From an uncultured bacterium (GTDB lineage: Bacteria; Cyanobacteriota; Vampirovibrionia; Gastranaerophilales; Gastranaerophilaceae): DNA of 30,317 nucleotides. The stretch spans positions 1 to 30,317 of the forward strand of contig OMVC01000073.1 of assembly GCA_900314375.1 (NCBI GenBank). Reading direction: 5' to 3'. Under the pieces are notes generated by a model that saw only the letters and a list, made by a program, of their open reading frames with translations, did not search any database and was not told the DNA's origin. Shown here piece after piece: positions 8,293-16,953 of this stretch. The translations under genes were made by a program, and so were the position numbers. The number at the start of each line of letters is the position of its first letter. Position 1 is the stretch's first letter.

Positions 8293-8427
8293 CTAAAACA
8301 TAAAAAATAGCAAGGTAAACATGCACCCCACAGATGCAGCACTGAATAAAAACCATGTGTGCATTACAGGATTTTGATAAGACCAAATTTCTTTAATAGT
8401 TGCAGTTGCGTTAGTAATTGTTTTCAT
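8293..8427 (-). CDS. Small single-pass membrane protein (44 residues), unknown function
   Basis: A short gene read on the minus strand from ATG 8427 to TAG 8293. The product begins MKTITNATATIKEIWSYQ, continues NPVMHTWF and ends in a hydrophobic helix, LFSAASVGCMFTLLFFMF, running to the C-terminus. A purine-rich AGAGAG sequence precedes the start by about 8 bases, and a strong minus-strand terminator follows. The amphipathic head plus C-terminal helix resembles tail-anchored or accessory subunit miniproteins, but I recognise no family. Chance is possible for an ORF this short; the SD-like site, terminator and clean membrane topology are the reasons for listing it. Confidence 0.5.
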   Translation of the reverse strand: MKTITNATATIKEIWSYQNPVMHTWFLFSAASVGCMFTLLFFMF

Positions 8428-8500
8428 ATTTTATTCTCTCTTTCTCGTGGGTTATATATCTATTTTCTATTTTTATGAAATTTCTACATCACCTATTTGG

Positions 8501-8529
8501 TTGATTATTTGGTGTGTTTGAATTATTAT
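8501..8529 (+). promoter_or_regulatory. Promoter of the U32 gene, giving a very short leader
   Basis: TTGATT (8501-8506), 17 bases, TATTAT (8524-8529). The ATG at 8539 is only 9 bases past the -10, so the mRNA would be leaderless or nearly so. No SD sequence precedes the ATG. Confidence 0.5.
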
Positions 8530-8538
8530 CCGATTATT

Positions 8539-9783
8539 ATGAAAAAAGTTGAATTATTACTGCCTGCTGGCAATATTGAAAAATTGGAATATGCAATAAA
8601 TTATGGCGCAGATGCCGTTTATTTGGGAGTAGTTGATTTTTCCTTGCGTGCTATGAGAAAAGGTGAATTGATTACTTTTGAAAATTTAAAACAAGCAATT
8701 GATTTGGCACATAAATTTGGCAAAAAAGCGTATATGACGTTAAATATTTTTGCATTCAATAAGGATATAAAACATCTTGAAGAATGTATCGAAATAATAA
8801 AAGATGCGAGTCCTGATGCAATTTTAGTAAGTGATTTCGGGATAATGAATTTGTTAAAAAAATATATGCCTGAAACTCCTTTGCATATAAGTACGCAAAC
8901 AAATATTTTAAACTATGAATGTGTAAAATTTTGGCAGGATATGGGAGCAACAAGAGTTGTTTTAGCAAGGGAATTGTCTATCCCTGAAATCGCCGAAATA
9001 AAAAATAAAGTTCCAGAAATGGAAGTGGAATGTTTTATACATGGCGCGCAATGTGTTTCATATTCGGGAAGATGCCTATTGAGTGATTATTTTACGCATG
9101 GCGAAAGAATTTCTAATCAGGGTAATTGTTGTCAGCCTTGTCGTTGGAGCTACAAACTCGTAGAAGAAACAAGACCAAACGAATATTATGAAATTAATGA
9201 AGATGCTCATGGCACTCATATATTGAGCCCGAATGATTTATGTCTTGTTCATCATTTAAAAGAAATGATTGATGCGGGAGTTGATTCATTCAAAGTTGAA
9301 GGAAGAACAAAGAGTTTATATTATGTATCTGCTGTTGCTAAAACATACAGACAGGCGATTGATGAAATTTACGAAAATCCTGACGCTGACATGGAAAAAT
9401 ATTTTTTGGAATTGAAAAAGGTCGGCAACAGGGGCTATACAACTGGTTTTGCGTTAGGTGACGGTGATGGCGGTTATAGTTATAACCTGTCAAAAGGTCT
9501 TGCAGGCGCGGATTTCTTGTTTGAATTTCATGGAAAAGAAAAAATTAATGCTCAGGAACTTTATTTTGTAAAAATCAAAAATAAAATTTTGCCAAATGAT
9601 GAAGTGGAAATTATTACACCGGCAGAGCAATTTATAACAAAAATTCTCGGTATTTATGATGAAAACGGATTAGAGCTTGAGGTTGGCAATACAAATGCGG
9701 AAGTTTATATAAAATTAGAAAAAGAACCTCAAGATTATAAGTACGCAATGGCAAGAACCGTTGGAATAAAGGAATACGTTTAA
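8539..9783 (+). CDS. U32 family protein, TrhP (YegQ)-like tRNA hydroxylation enzyme
   Basis: 414 residues from ATG 8539; an in-frame TTG at 8497 would add 14 residues, but family members start like MKKVELLLPAGNIEKLEYAI. The core has GADAVYLG near 23-30, HGAQCVSYSGRCLLSDYF with Cys172 and Cys179, then NQGNCCQPCRW with Cys197/198/201, then DLCLVHHL (Cys235) and VDSFKVEGRTKS. Conserved Cys in U32 proteins of the TrhP/RlhA/UbiU group bind an iron-sulfur cluster; TrhP adds a hydroxyl to the tRNA wobble uridine using prephenate. The NQGxCxQPCRW form and the C-terminal beta domain favour TrhP-like over collagenase-like annotation. Its stop codon overlaps the next start (TAATG). Confidence 0.85.
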   Translation: MKKVELLLPAGNIEKLEYAINYGADAVYLGVVDFSLRAMRKGELITFENLKQAIDLAHKFGKKAYMTLNIFAFNKDIKHLEECIEIIKDASPDAILVSDFGIMNLLKKYMPETPLHISTQTNILNYECVKFWQDMGATRVVLARELSIPEIAEIKNKVPEMEVECFIHGAQCVSYSGRCLLSDYFTHGERISNQGNCCQPCRWSYKLVEETRPNEYYEINEDAHGTHILSPNDLCLVHHLKEMIDAGVDSFKVEGRTKSLYYVSAVAKTYRQAIDEIYENPDADMEKYFLELKKVGNRGYTTGFALGDGDGGYSYNLSKGLAGADFLFEFHGKEKINAQELYFVKIKNKILPNDEVEIITPAEQFITKILGIYDENGLELEVGNTNAEVYIKLEKEPQDYKYAMARTVGIKEYV

Positions 9784-10262
9784 TGTTTATCAAACCTGAT
9801 TACAATTTAAAAAGCATATATGATATAGATTTAGACGAACTTCAAAGGCAAGGTATAAAGGCGATGTTGTTTGATTTGGATTCAACATTGATGGCATCAA
9901 AATCAGGGATTTATACGGATGAAGTATACAGTTTTATAAAAAAAGTGGAAGAAAAATTTTTTATGGCGGTCGTTTCTAATAATAAAAATCCCCACTATAT
10001 AGAAAAGGTCCGCTCAATATCTCATTTCCCATTATTATTCAATGCGTGCAAACCTAAAACGGGAATAGTGGAAAAATTTTTGCAAGAGCATAATCTGAAG
10101 CCTTCCGAGTGTGTCTTGGTTGGTGACAGACCGTTAACGGATATTTTATGCGGAAAACGTTTAGGATGTAAAACAATACTTGTGGATTCAATAACTGCTG
10201 ATACCGAATCAAAAATAGTGCGTTTAGTAAGAGCATTAGAAAGATTAAGTATAAAAAAGTAG
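9783..10262 (+). CDS. YqeG-type HAD IIIA phosphatase
   Basis: 159 residues, close to the family's ~170. HAD motif I is LFDLDSTL with the nucleophile Asp31 and Asp33, motif II is VVSNN (Ser65), the Lys lies in ACKPKTG (90 or 92), and motif IV is VLVGDRPLTDI (Asp115, Asp120). The FDLDSTLM and GDRPLTDI forms are characteristic of YqeG, a small phosphatase whose substrate is not established. The start ATG shares one base with the U32 stop codon, so translation is coupled. Motif I has Ser where many relatives have Asn (DLDNTL), a conservative change. Confidence 0.87.
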   Translation: MFIKPDYNLKSIYDIDLDELQRQGIKAMLFDLDSTLMASKSGIYTDEVYSFIKKVEEKFFMAVVSNNKNPHYIEKVRSISHFPLLFNACKPKTGIVEKFLQEHNLKPSECVLVGDRPLTDILCGKRLGCKTILVDSITADTESKIVRLVRALERLSIKK

Positions 10263-10397
10263 TTCAATCTTTGGATTGATATTTGAAAAATAATTTCTAA
10301 AATTAAGACATCTTTACAAAAATTAAACATCTGAAACTCTGTCAGTGACTATGTTTTACATGTTACTCATATATTTGTATGATTAATACTTGCTTTT

Positions 10398-10426
10398 TTG
10401 CCCAAAAATTTAAAATATGTTATTAT
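10398..10426 (+). promoter_or_regulatory. Promoter of the pilus/secretion operon
   Basis: TTGCCC (10398-10403), 17 bases, TATTAT (10421-10426) preceded by TGT, giving an extended -10. The predicted leader is about 73 bases. Nothing else is identified in 10263-10505. Confidence 0.5.
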
Positions 10427-10505
10427 TCATTATAAGTAGTAGTATAAAATACTGCGAAATGAAATAAAAAAAGTAAACAACAGACTAAGCGGGAAATTTG
10501 GATAG

Positions 10506-11249
10506 ATGATTAAGAGAGAGAAAAGAGCAAAAAAAGCTAACGGGATGAGGGTATTATCATTACTTTTATCGGTATTGGTGATAGGATTTTTCGTAAGCGG
10601 ATGTAATTCGAGTCAGAAGGCAAATGATGACATTGATATTTATGATGCCGGTTCAACGGAAGCCGTAAATGTTCCGTTAGATACGGGAATAGAATTGGCG
10701 GCAGCATCAACTACAGCGCAGCCGACAAAGATGGTATCCTATGATGTGTCGACAATAGGACGCTCTGATCCGTTTATGCCTTATGGCGAAATTGCTGCTT
10801 ATGATCAGGCTCGTCAATCAGCAATTTCTGAAGCTGTGGCTCATAATTCAGAAATTGCAAGACTAAAGGCTTTGCAAAATAAAGCAGTAAGAGAAGCTGA
10901 TGATATAAGTCCGTACAGTTTTAATTTACCGGTGCCTCCGACATCATTGTCAACCGGTTCTGTTGCAGCAAAAATTACAAAAACAAAAGTTGTAGGGATT
11001 ATGTATAATGCAGAAAGTCCTTCAGCTATAATAAACGTTGACGATAAAGATTATCTTGTTAGAACGGGTGATAAAATTATCGGTCAAGAGTATAAAGTTG
11101 CGCAAATAAATCCTACTTGGATTACGGTAACGATGGGTTCGAATATTTATTCTGCCGCAATCGGGGAATTGTTTACGAAAGATGATATTTATAAAAACCA
11201 AAACGACGTTTATAATTTGAAAAACAGATTTGGTGGACGAAAAGGTTAA
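10506..11249 (+). CDS. PilP/GspC-like pilus assembly lipoprotein
   Basis: 247 residues. A basic N-terminus, a hydrophobic stretch LSLLLSVLVIGFFVSGC and a lipobox (VSG-Cys33) mark a lipoprotein. ATG 10545 (giving MRVLSLLLSV) is a plausible shorter start. A long Ala/Ser-rich linker leads to a C-terminal beta domain (about residues 155-235) with VVGIMYNAESPSAIINVDDK and a YLVRTGDKIIGQEYKVAQI segment, the PilP/GspC pattern of an 'inhibited by pre-set threshold of repeats' small beta fold that contacts the secretin. The motif SDPFMPYGE after the linker also resembles the RDPF motif of PilP. It begins the operon with the secretin 29 bases downstream, which fits PilP's role of linking inner-membrane parts to the secretin. 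Sequence divergence makes the exact family assignment moderate. Confidence 0.7.
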   Translation: MIKREKRAKKANGMRVLSLLLSVLVIGFFVSGCNSSQKANDDIDIYDAGSTEAVNVPLDTGIELAAASTTAQPTKMVSYDVSTIGRSDPFMPYGEIAAYDQARQSAISEAVAHNSEIARLKALQNKAVREADDISPYSFNLPVPPTSLSTGSVAAKITKTKVVGIMYNAESPSAIINVDDKDYLVRTGDKIIGQEYKVAQINPTWITVTMGSNIYSAAIGELFTKDDIYKNQNDVYNLKNRFGGRKG

Positions 11250-11278
11250 TATAGGAAATAATATAATCAGGAGCAAGT

Positions 11279-13144
11279 ATGAGAAATAAGATTAGAGAGA
11301 AAATTATTGCAGGTATACTTTTAACAGCTTTTTCAGCTTCGAACATCTCGCTTTCCGCATTAGCGATTGATGCATACAGACCTGCGTTGAGAAGTGCGGA
11401 TATGGCAACAGCATTAGATGTTGGTTCTAGTGTCAGAATTAACAATGCTGATTCAATAGTAAATTTAAGTTTGAGAGATGCTGATGTAAAACAAGTATTG
11501 AGAATGTTTGCGGATCAAGCGAGCATGAATATTATATTTGCTCCGTCAGTAGAAGGTACTGTTACGATGGATTTAGTTAACATTACATTGGAAAAAGCGC
11601 TAAATCTTGTTGTTTCTACTCAAAATTTAACTTATGATATTCAATCAAATACTTTATTGGTTGGCGGTAAGGATGATGAAATCAGCATAGGTAATGCTTC
11701 AAAAGAAATGATTTTATTACCTGTAAAATATGTTAGTGCAGCTTCTCTTGCATCATTCTTAAACAAAAATATATTCAATAAAAAAGGTATAACTCCCGGA
11801 GTTTCTACAAAACCGGTTGTTACGGTTAACCCTGCAACAAATGAATTAATTATAATGGGTACAAGAAATGATGCTATGTTGGCTCAAAGAATAATTGACC
11901 AATTTGACAGAAAGCCATCAATAACTTCATTCAAAGTCAATCATACTACACCAGCTGAAATGGCAGGTTTGATTTGTTCAACCTTGATACCTTCTATCAT
12001 GACTCCGAGTGGAGCAGGAGAAGGTGGTGGAGGAGAAACCGGTGGCGCTGCATCTATTGAAGGTGTGCCGACAGGTTATGCTTCTGATGCTTCTATGTCT
12101 TCAGGCGGTGGCTCAGGAGAAGGTTTAGCTATCGGTGGCGGTAAATTGTTATGTTCTGTAGAACAAAATGCCAATGCTGATGATATGGATTCATTACCGT
12201 TTAAAAACTTAACGGTTACATATTTCCCAACTCAAGGTACAATTCAGGTTATTGGCGGTTCTGCAACTCAATTGGATATGATTAGAGATTATATTGCTGA
12301 AAATGACAAAAAATCTCCTCAAGCATATTTGGAAGTTCAAATTGTAGAATTATCTGAAGAAGGAAGTAAGGAATTTTCAAACGCTTGGCAATTTATGAGC
12401 AAGAATTTCTCATTTAATGCCGGTGGCGGTACAGGATTTTCTACAAATAGCAATTTGCCGATTTTCTTTGCCGGTCACGGTTATACCTCTAACAGCAAGA
12501 ATGGTGATATGAACGGGCAAGTTTATGGTAACAGATGGTCACATTCACCAACGCTTGTATATACTGTAAACTATTTGGTTGAAAATACAAAAGGCAGAGT
12601 GTTAGCAAATCCTAGAGTATTATTAACAAGCGGGCAAGAATCAGTTATTGATTTGACATCAGATTACGTTGCAAAAGTAACATCGCAATATTTGGATTCA
12701 ACCGGTACAGGATCATCTCAAGTACAAAAAGACTATGATATACAAGATGATAATGGTATAAAAGTTTCTATTACTCCGTTCATCAGTCCTGACGGCTATG
12801 TAACGTTAGATATAAAACCGGAATATGCAACTATTGCAGGTCAGTTAACTACACCTAGTGCTGTTCCAGGAAAAGAAGATCTCGCAGCAACATTACTTCA
12901 AAGAAGAAATCTTGACCTTAAAGGGGTAAGGATTAAAGATGGTGAAACTCTGGTTATAGGTGGTTTAATCAGCGAAAATGAAACCAAAACTGTTAACAAA
13001 ATACCATTTTTAGGTGATATTCCTGTACTTGGGATGTTCTTTAGAAGTACCAGAAACCAAAAAGAAAAACAAGAAATGGTTATTATGTTAACGCCTCAAA
13101 TTCTTGTAGATACAGAAGACGCAGGGGAAGAAGTTACTTTATAA
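11279..13144 (+). CDS. Secretin of a type IV pilus / type II secretion system (PilQ/GspD family)
   Basis: 621 residues with a signal peptide cut near SALA (about residue 29). An STN/N0-like domain (LRDADVKQVLRMFADQASMN, about 60-130) is followed by N domains with VNPATNELIIMGT, then a Gly/Ser-rich insert at about 243-290, then the secretin barrel from about 340. The C-terminal signature is intact: VLANPRVLLTSGQ, VRIKDGETLVIGGLI and VNKIPFLGDIPVLGMFF, then VIMLTPQIL. It forms the outer-membrane gate for pili or secreted proteins. AGGAG (11271-11275) supports the start. The Gly-rich insert is longer than in many PilQ proteins and could sit in the channel lumen (inference). Confidence 0.93.
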   Translation: MRNKIREKIIAGILLTAFSASNISLSALAIDAYRPALRSADMATALDVGSSVRINNADSIVNLSLRDADVKQVLRMFADQASMNIIFAPSVEGTVTMDLVNITLEKALNLVVSTQNLTYDIQSNTLLVGGKDDEISIGNASKEMILLPVKYVSAASLASFLNKNIFNKKGITPGVSTKPVVTVNPATNELIIMGTRNDAMLAQRIIDQFDRKPSITSFKVNHTTPAEMAGLICSTLIPSIMTPSGAGEGGGGETGGAASIEGVPTGYASDASMSSGGGSGEGLAIGGGKLLCSVEQNANADDMDSLPFKNLTVTYFPTQGTIQVIGGSATQLDMIRDYIAENDKKSPQAYLEVQIVELSEEGSKEFSNAWQFMSKNFSFNAGGGTGFSTNSNLPIFFAGHGYTSNSKNGDMNGQVYGNRWSHSPTLVYTVNYLVENTKGRVLANPRVLLTSGQESVIDLTSDYVAKVTSQYLDSTGTGSSQVQKDYDIQDDNGIKVSITPFISPDGYVTLDIKPEYATIAGQLTTPSAVPGKEDLAATLLQRRNLDLKGVRIKDGETLVIGGLISENETKTVNKIPFLGDIPVLGMFFRSTRNQKEKQEMVIMLTPQILVDTEDAGEEVTL

Positions 13145-13175
13145 TTTCTCCGTATTACGCAAAGACAAATAAAAC

Positions 13176-15251
13176 ATGAACGAAGTCATTTTAAGATTAA
13201 AAAATAGCATAGACCGACGTATTGTCGATGAAGTTGATAAGAAACTGATGGGGGAACTTATGTTCGTCCCCATCAGTATTCGTCGAGATTGTTTGTTTGT
13301 TGCGGTATCGAAGAATTCTGATAAAGACAGAATTAATAGTGAATTAAAAAGATATTTTGAAAATCCGATACGATTTATGCTAGTTGGCGCTGATGATTTG
13401 GCTGAATTATTAGGTGATTTTGTCCCAGCTTCGACTGTGCCTGCGGCTTCAGGTCAAACACCTCAAACTCAAGCTCCGCAGACATCGAATCCTGCAGCAT
13501 CATCTCCTGTTACACCTCCATCAGGTACATCCAAATCAAAAATAGGTGAAATGCTTGTAGCTAAAGGTGTGTTAACTCAACAACAATTAGAAAGTGCTTT
13601 AACTCAAGCAGGCAGAACTCATACCCCTATCGGTTCAATGCTTTATGAAATGGGTTTCATCTCATTAGAGCAATTAAAACAAGTATTGAATGAACAAACA
13701 GGTTATGAGCTTGTTTCGACAGAGCAATTGACAAAACAAAAAGATGTTGCGGATATTTTGCCTGAAGAATTTATAAAGACAAATTCTGTTTTACCAATAT
13801 CTTCAGACGGACGGACTTTAACTGTCGGTGTTATCAAACCTTTGCCGCCTGATGTGTTGAAATCAATAATTTACATAACAGGTCAAAATCCTAAACAATT
13901 GTTGATGACACATCATGAATTTAAGAATTCTGTTGCTCAGCTTTTTAATAAACAGAAGAAACAGACAGAATCAATGATTGAGCAGTTGAATGCTGAAGCT
14001 GTTGATATGTCAGGCGGTCCGAGTTTGGCTGATCAATTGGATGCGGAATTGTTGGATTCAACAGGTGCTGTTGCAAAATTTGTAAATCAAATTATTACAA
14101 ATGCTATCGATTTAAGGGCATCAGATATTCATATAGAACCGCGTTTAACCGGTTATATTGTCAGATACAGAAAAGACGGTATGCTGCAAAAAATTGTAGA
14201 TATTCCTCAAAAAGCTGAATCATCAATTATCACACGTTTCAAGGTTTTGGCAAGAATGAATATTGCAGAGCAACGTCGTCCTCAGGATGGTACGTTCTCA
14301 TTGCCTTATAAGGATACTTCATACGATTTTCGTATAAATACTTTGCCGGTATCGGGTAAAGAGAAAGTTGTAATTCGTGTATTGGCACCTGCTGTCAGTT
14401 TAAAAGTTGAAGATAAGAAGATTTCATTAGCAGGTGCGACGGATGAAGATATTGCAAAAGTTACAAAGATGGTTGCCGCTCCAAACGGAATTATATTGAC
14501 ATCCGGTCCTACAGGTTCAGGTAAAACAACAACACTTTATTCCGTATTAAAAAGTTTGAATGATGAATCTGTGAATATTACAACGATTGAAGACCCGATA
14601 GAAATTAAATTGGATGGTATAAACCAATCTCAAGTAAATGTCAAAGCAGGTATTACTTTTGCATCTTGTATGCGTGCAATATTACGTCAAGACCCTGATA
14701 TCATATTAGTCGGTGAAATTCGTGACTATGAAACGTTAGAAACTGCCATATCTGCAGCTTTAACAGGTCACCTTGTATTGAGTACCGTTCACACAAATTC
14801 AGCAGCAGCTACTGTTACCCGTTTAATTGAAATGGGTGCAAAAGATTATTTGGTATCATCAACATTGACAGGTGTAATTGCTCAACGTTTGGTAAGAAGA
14901 TTATGTGACGATTGTAAACAAATGTATCATTGTACGCGTGAAGAAGCAGAAAAAATTACGCTTGATGAGGCTGAAATTCAAAGATTGATGGCTACCCCTA
15001 TATACAAACCTATGGGATGTCCGAATTGTGGTTATCAGGGGTATAAAGGTCGTATGGGTATATATGAAATAATGCCTATAACAAAAGAAATTAAAAAACT
15101 TATTGCTCAAGGTGCGCATGATTTGGAAATTGAAGAATGTGCCGTAAAAGACGGTATGACTACATTGAATGCATCTTGTTATAAACACATTATTGAGGGG
15201 AGAACTTCAATAGATGAGCATGTAAGAGTATTGGGATTAGCGGGAGAATAA
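13176..15251 (+). CDS. Assembly/secretion ATPase, PilB/GspE family
   Basis: 691 residues. The N-terminus (1-85) resembles a first MshEN-like domain, then a Pro/Gln/Ser linker (about 88-120), then a clear MshEN domain starting IGEMLVAKGVLTQQQLESAL; MshEN domains bind c-di-GMP in several relatives. The motor has Walker A GPTGSGKT (444-451), Asp box, Walker B DPDIILVGEIRD (from 506), His box LTGHLVLSTVHTN and a zinc site CDDC (577, 580) with CPNC (615, 618). It powers pilin assembly at the inner membrane. No good SD is seen before ATG 13176; the first residues nevertheless align with the domain start. If its MshEN domain binds c-di-GMP, the GGDEF/HD-GYP protein at 2672 could regulate it (inference). 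Confidence 0.93.
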   Translation: MNEVILRLKNSIDRRIVDEVDKKLMGELMFVPISIRRDCLFVAVSKNSDKDRINSELKRYFENPIRFMLVGADDLAELLGDFVPASTVPAASGQTPQTQAPQTSNPAASSPVTPPSGTSKSKIGEMLVAKGVLTQQQLESALTQAGRTHTPIGSMLYEMGFISLEQLKQVLNEQTGYELVSTEQLTKQKDVADILPEEFIKTNSVLPISSDGRTLTVGVIKPLPPDVLKSIIYITGQNPKQLLMTHHEFKNSVAQLFNKQKKQTESMIEQLNAEAVDMSGGPSLADQLDAELLDSTGAVAKFVNQIITNAIDLRASDIHIEPRLTGYIVRYRKDGMLQKIVDIPQKAESSIITRFKVLARMNIAEQRRPQDGTFSLPYKDTSYDFRINTLPVSGKEKVVIRVLAPAVSLKVEDKKISLAGATDEDIAKVTKMVAAPNGIILTSGPTGSGKTTTLYSVLKSLNDESVNITTIEDPIEIKLDGINQSQVNVKAGITFASCMRAILRQDPDIILVGEIRDYETLETAISAALTGHLVLSTVHTNSAAATVTRLIEMGAKDYLVSSTLTGVIAQRLVRRLCDDCKQMYHCTREEAEKITLDEAEIQRLMATPIYKPMGCPNCGYQGYKGRMGIYEIMPITKEIKKLIAQGAHDLEIEECAVKDGMTTLNASCYKHIIEGRTSIDEHVRVLGLAGE

Positions 15252-15252
15252 T

Positions 15253-16482
15253 ATGGCTACTTATAGTTATACTGCATATAAAAACGGCACAAATGAAGTC
15301 GTAAAAGGTAAAGTTGACGCAGATTCTTTAAGAGAAGCTCGTAATGAAGTCAGAAAAAAGGGACTTGTGTTGACTCATATTTCTGAAGATAATCAGAATT
15401 TGACTGCTCGTGAAGTAAAAAAAAGCGGGATAAAGCCCGGTGTAATGCCGAAACTTGGTTTAAGGGAGCAGATTGATTTCACATCAACATTGCAAATATT
15501 AGCAGCTGCGGGTATCCCAATCATTGAATCTTTACTGTTTATAGAAAATGATGCAGCAAAATTAAAAATCAGACAGGTTGCGTCGGAATTAAGACGTCAA
15601 ATTATGCAAGGCGGAACTTTTTCAGGTACATTGTCTAAATATCCTGAACAGTTCGGGCAAGTATATATCGGGCTTGTAAAAACAGGTGAAGACGCCGGTG
15701 AATTAGAAAAAACATTAGATCGTTTGTTGGAATTGCTCAATAAACAAGCGGCAATCAGAACAAAAGTTATTGGGACTTTGTTATATCCGGCATTTGTCAT
15801 TTTGTTAGCCGCTTTTATTGTTATAGTCATGTTGGTATTCGTATTCCCTGTATTTAAAGAAATGTTTGATACTATGGGCATGACATTGCCTTGGATTACT
15901 CAAAAATTAATGGATATGGGTATATTTCTTAAAAAGAATTGGATAATTATTCCTGTTGGCTTTGCTGCCATAGTATTTACTATAAATTTCTTACTGAAAT
16001 GGAAGCCTTCAAGATGGAAAATTGATGATATTGTGTTAAAAATTCCTGTGTTGGATAACTTGATGCAGTTTTCGAATTTTGCAAACTTTATTGCCGTTAT
16101 GCAAGTTGCTTATGATGCCGGCGTTCCGATTTTGGAATGTTTGTATCTTGCGAAATTGACTTTAACAAATCACACACTGGATACAAGAGTAGAGGAAGCA
16201 GCAATTAAAATCCAACAAGGTCAACACTTATCAGCTGCATTGAGTTCTACACGTACTATGCCAAAGATGATTTTGTTCATGATTTCAACAGGTGAGCAAT
16301 CAGGCAGATTAGGTGATATGTTAGGACAGGCAGTTAGTTATATTGATAAAGCATTAGATAACGTTATTGATATCATGACTAAAATGATTGAACCGATAAT
16401 GCTTATTGTTATTGGTGCAATTGTATTAACTTTGGCAGCTGCATTGTACTTACCACTGTTTGCTTCTTATATGGGCATGTAG
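15253..16482 (+). CDS. Inner-membrane platform protein, PilC/GspF family
   Basis: 409 residues, the usual length. Two cytoplasmic T2SSF domains (LREQIDFTSTLQILAAAGIP near 75 and FANFIAVMQVAYDAGVPILE near 278) alternate with membrane helices near 170-200, 225-250 and 375-400. The N-terminal YSYTAYKNGTNEVVKGKVDA is the standard opening. It anchors the ATPase and pilin assembly machinery. The start is one base after the ATPase stop, and GGAG at 15242-15245 serves as its SD, so it is translationally linked. No pilM/N/O or pilin gene accompanies it here. Confidence 0.93.
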   Translation: MATYSYTAYKNGTNEVVKGKVDADSLREARNEVRKKGLVLTHISEDNQNLTAREVKKSGIKPGVMPKLGLREQIDFTSTLQILAAAGIPIIESLLFIENDAAKLKIRQVASELRRQIMQGGTFSGTLSKYPEQFGQVYIGLVKTGEDAGELEKTLDRLLELLNKQAAIRTKVIGTLLYPAFVILLAAFIVIVMLVFVFPVFKEMFDTMGMTLPWITQKLMDMGIFLKKNWIIIPVGFAAIVFTINFLLKWKPSRWKIDDIVLKIPVLDNLMQFSNFANFIAVMQVAYDAGVPILECLYLAKLTLTNHTLDTRVEEAAIKIQQGQHLSAALSSTRTMPKMILFMISTGEQSGRLGDMLGQAVSYIDKALDNVIDIMTKMIEPIMLIVIGAIVLTLAAALYLPLFASYMGM

Positions 16483-16504
16483 TACAAATCAAAAATTTTA
16501 TAAA

Positions 16505-16548
16505 AAACACAAATAATTAATATTACTAAATAATTGTTTGTGTTTTTT
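16505..16548 (+). terminator. Terminator of the pilus operon
   Basis: A 15-bp stem (16505-16519 with 16531-16545, one wobble) with an 11-base loop, followed by a T-run to 16548. Confidence 0.75.
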
Positions 16549-16597
16549 ATTTATTTCTTGTAAGATATACTCAAATATATACAAAGGAGGAAAAATT

Positions 16598-16879
16598 ATG
16601 CAAATACAAAAAATTTCAACATGCAGTTTTATGGCAAAACGTCGCAAACCTGCTCCTGACAGAGCAGCTACAGTTCAGGATATATATGAAATGGAAGACA
16701 GAATAAAGGCATACAATAAGAAGTTAATAAATAGGCAAAATGCATTGATAGGTGAAGCATTGTTTCATACGGATAATTTAATATACAGAACAAGTGCTTC
16801 AAGTGATATTTTTGTGGAACCTTATTTTCATAATGCTACCAAGGCTGCGGGTAATTTAAAAAATGTAACAGTGAATTAA
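16598..16879 (+). CDS. Small uncharacterised protein with FxA-type N-terminal motif
   Basis: 93 residues from ATG 16598, chosen because AAGGAGG (16584-16590) is 7 bases upstream; an earlier in-frame start at 16538 lies inside the A/T-rich terminator tail. The N-terminus is MQIQKISTCSFMAKRRK, similar in layout to the start of the 28926 gene (MKIQAIQNSS...QFQG). The rest is hydrophilic, with a helical segment VQDIYEMEDRIKAYNKKLIN and no membrane helix or known motif. It is a single-gene unit between two terminators. Function unknown. Confidence 0.75.
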   Translation: MQIQKISTCSFMAKRRKPAPDRAATVQDIYEMEDRIKAYNKKLINRQNALIGEALFHTDNLIYRTSASSDIFVEPYFHNATKAAGNLKNVTVN

Positions 16880-16902
16880 TATATTCATTTAAATTTTCAT
16901 AT

Positions 16903-16938
16903 AAAAAATAAGGTGCGAGATTCGCACCTTATTTTTTT
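16903..16938. terminator. Bidirectional terminator between the small gene and gap
   Basis: A perfect 16-bp inverted repeat (16903-16918 with 16922-16937) around GAT, with a GGTGCGA/TCGCACC core and A/T-runs on both sides, placed between convergent genes. Confidence 0.9.
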
Positions 16939-16953
16939 CGGATTAAAATCCTA

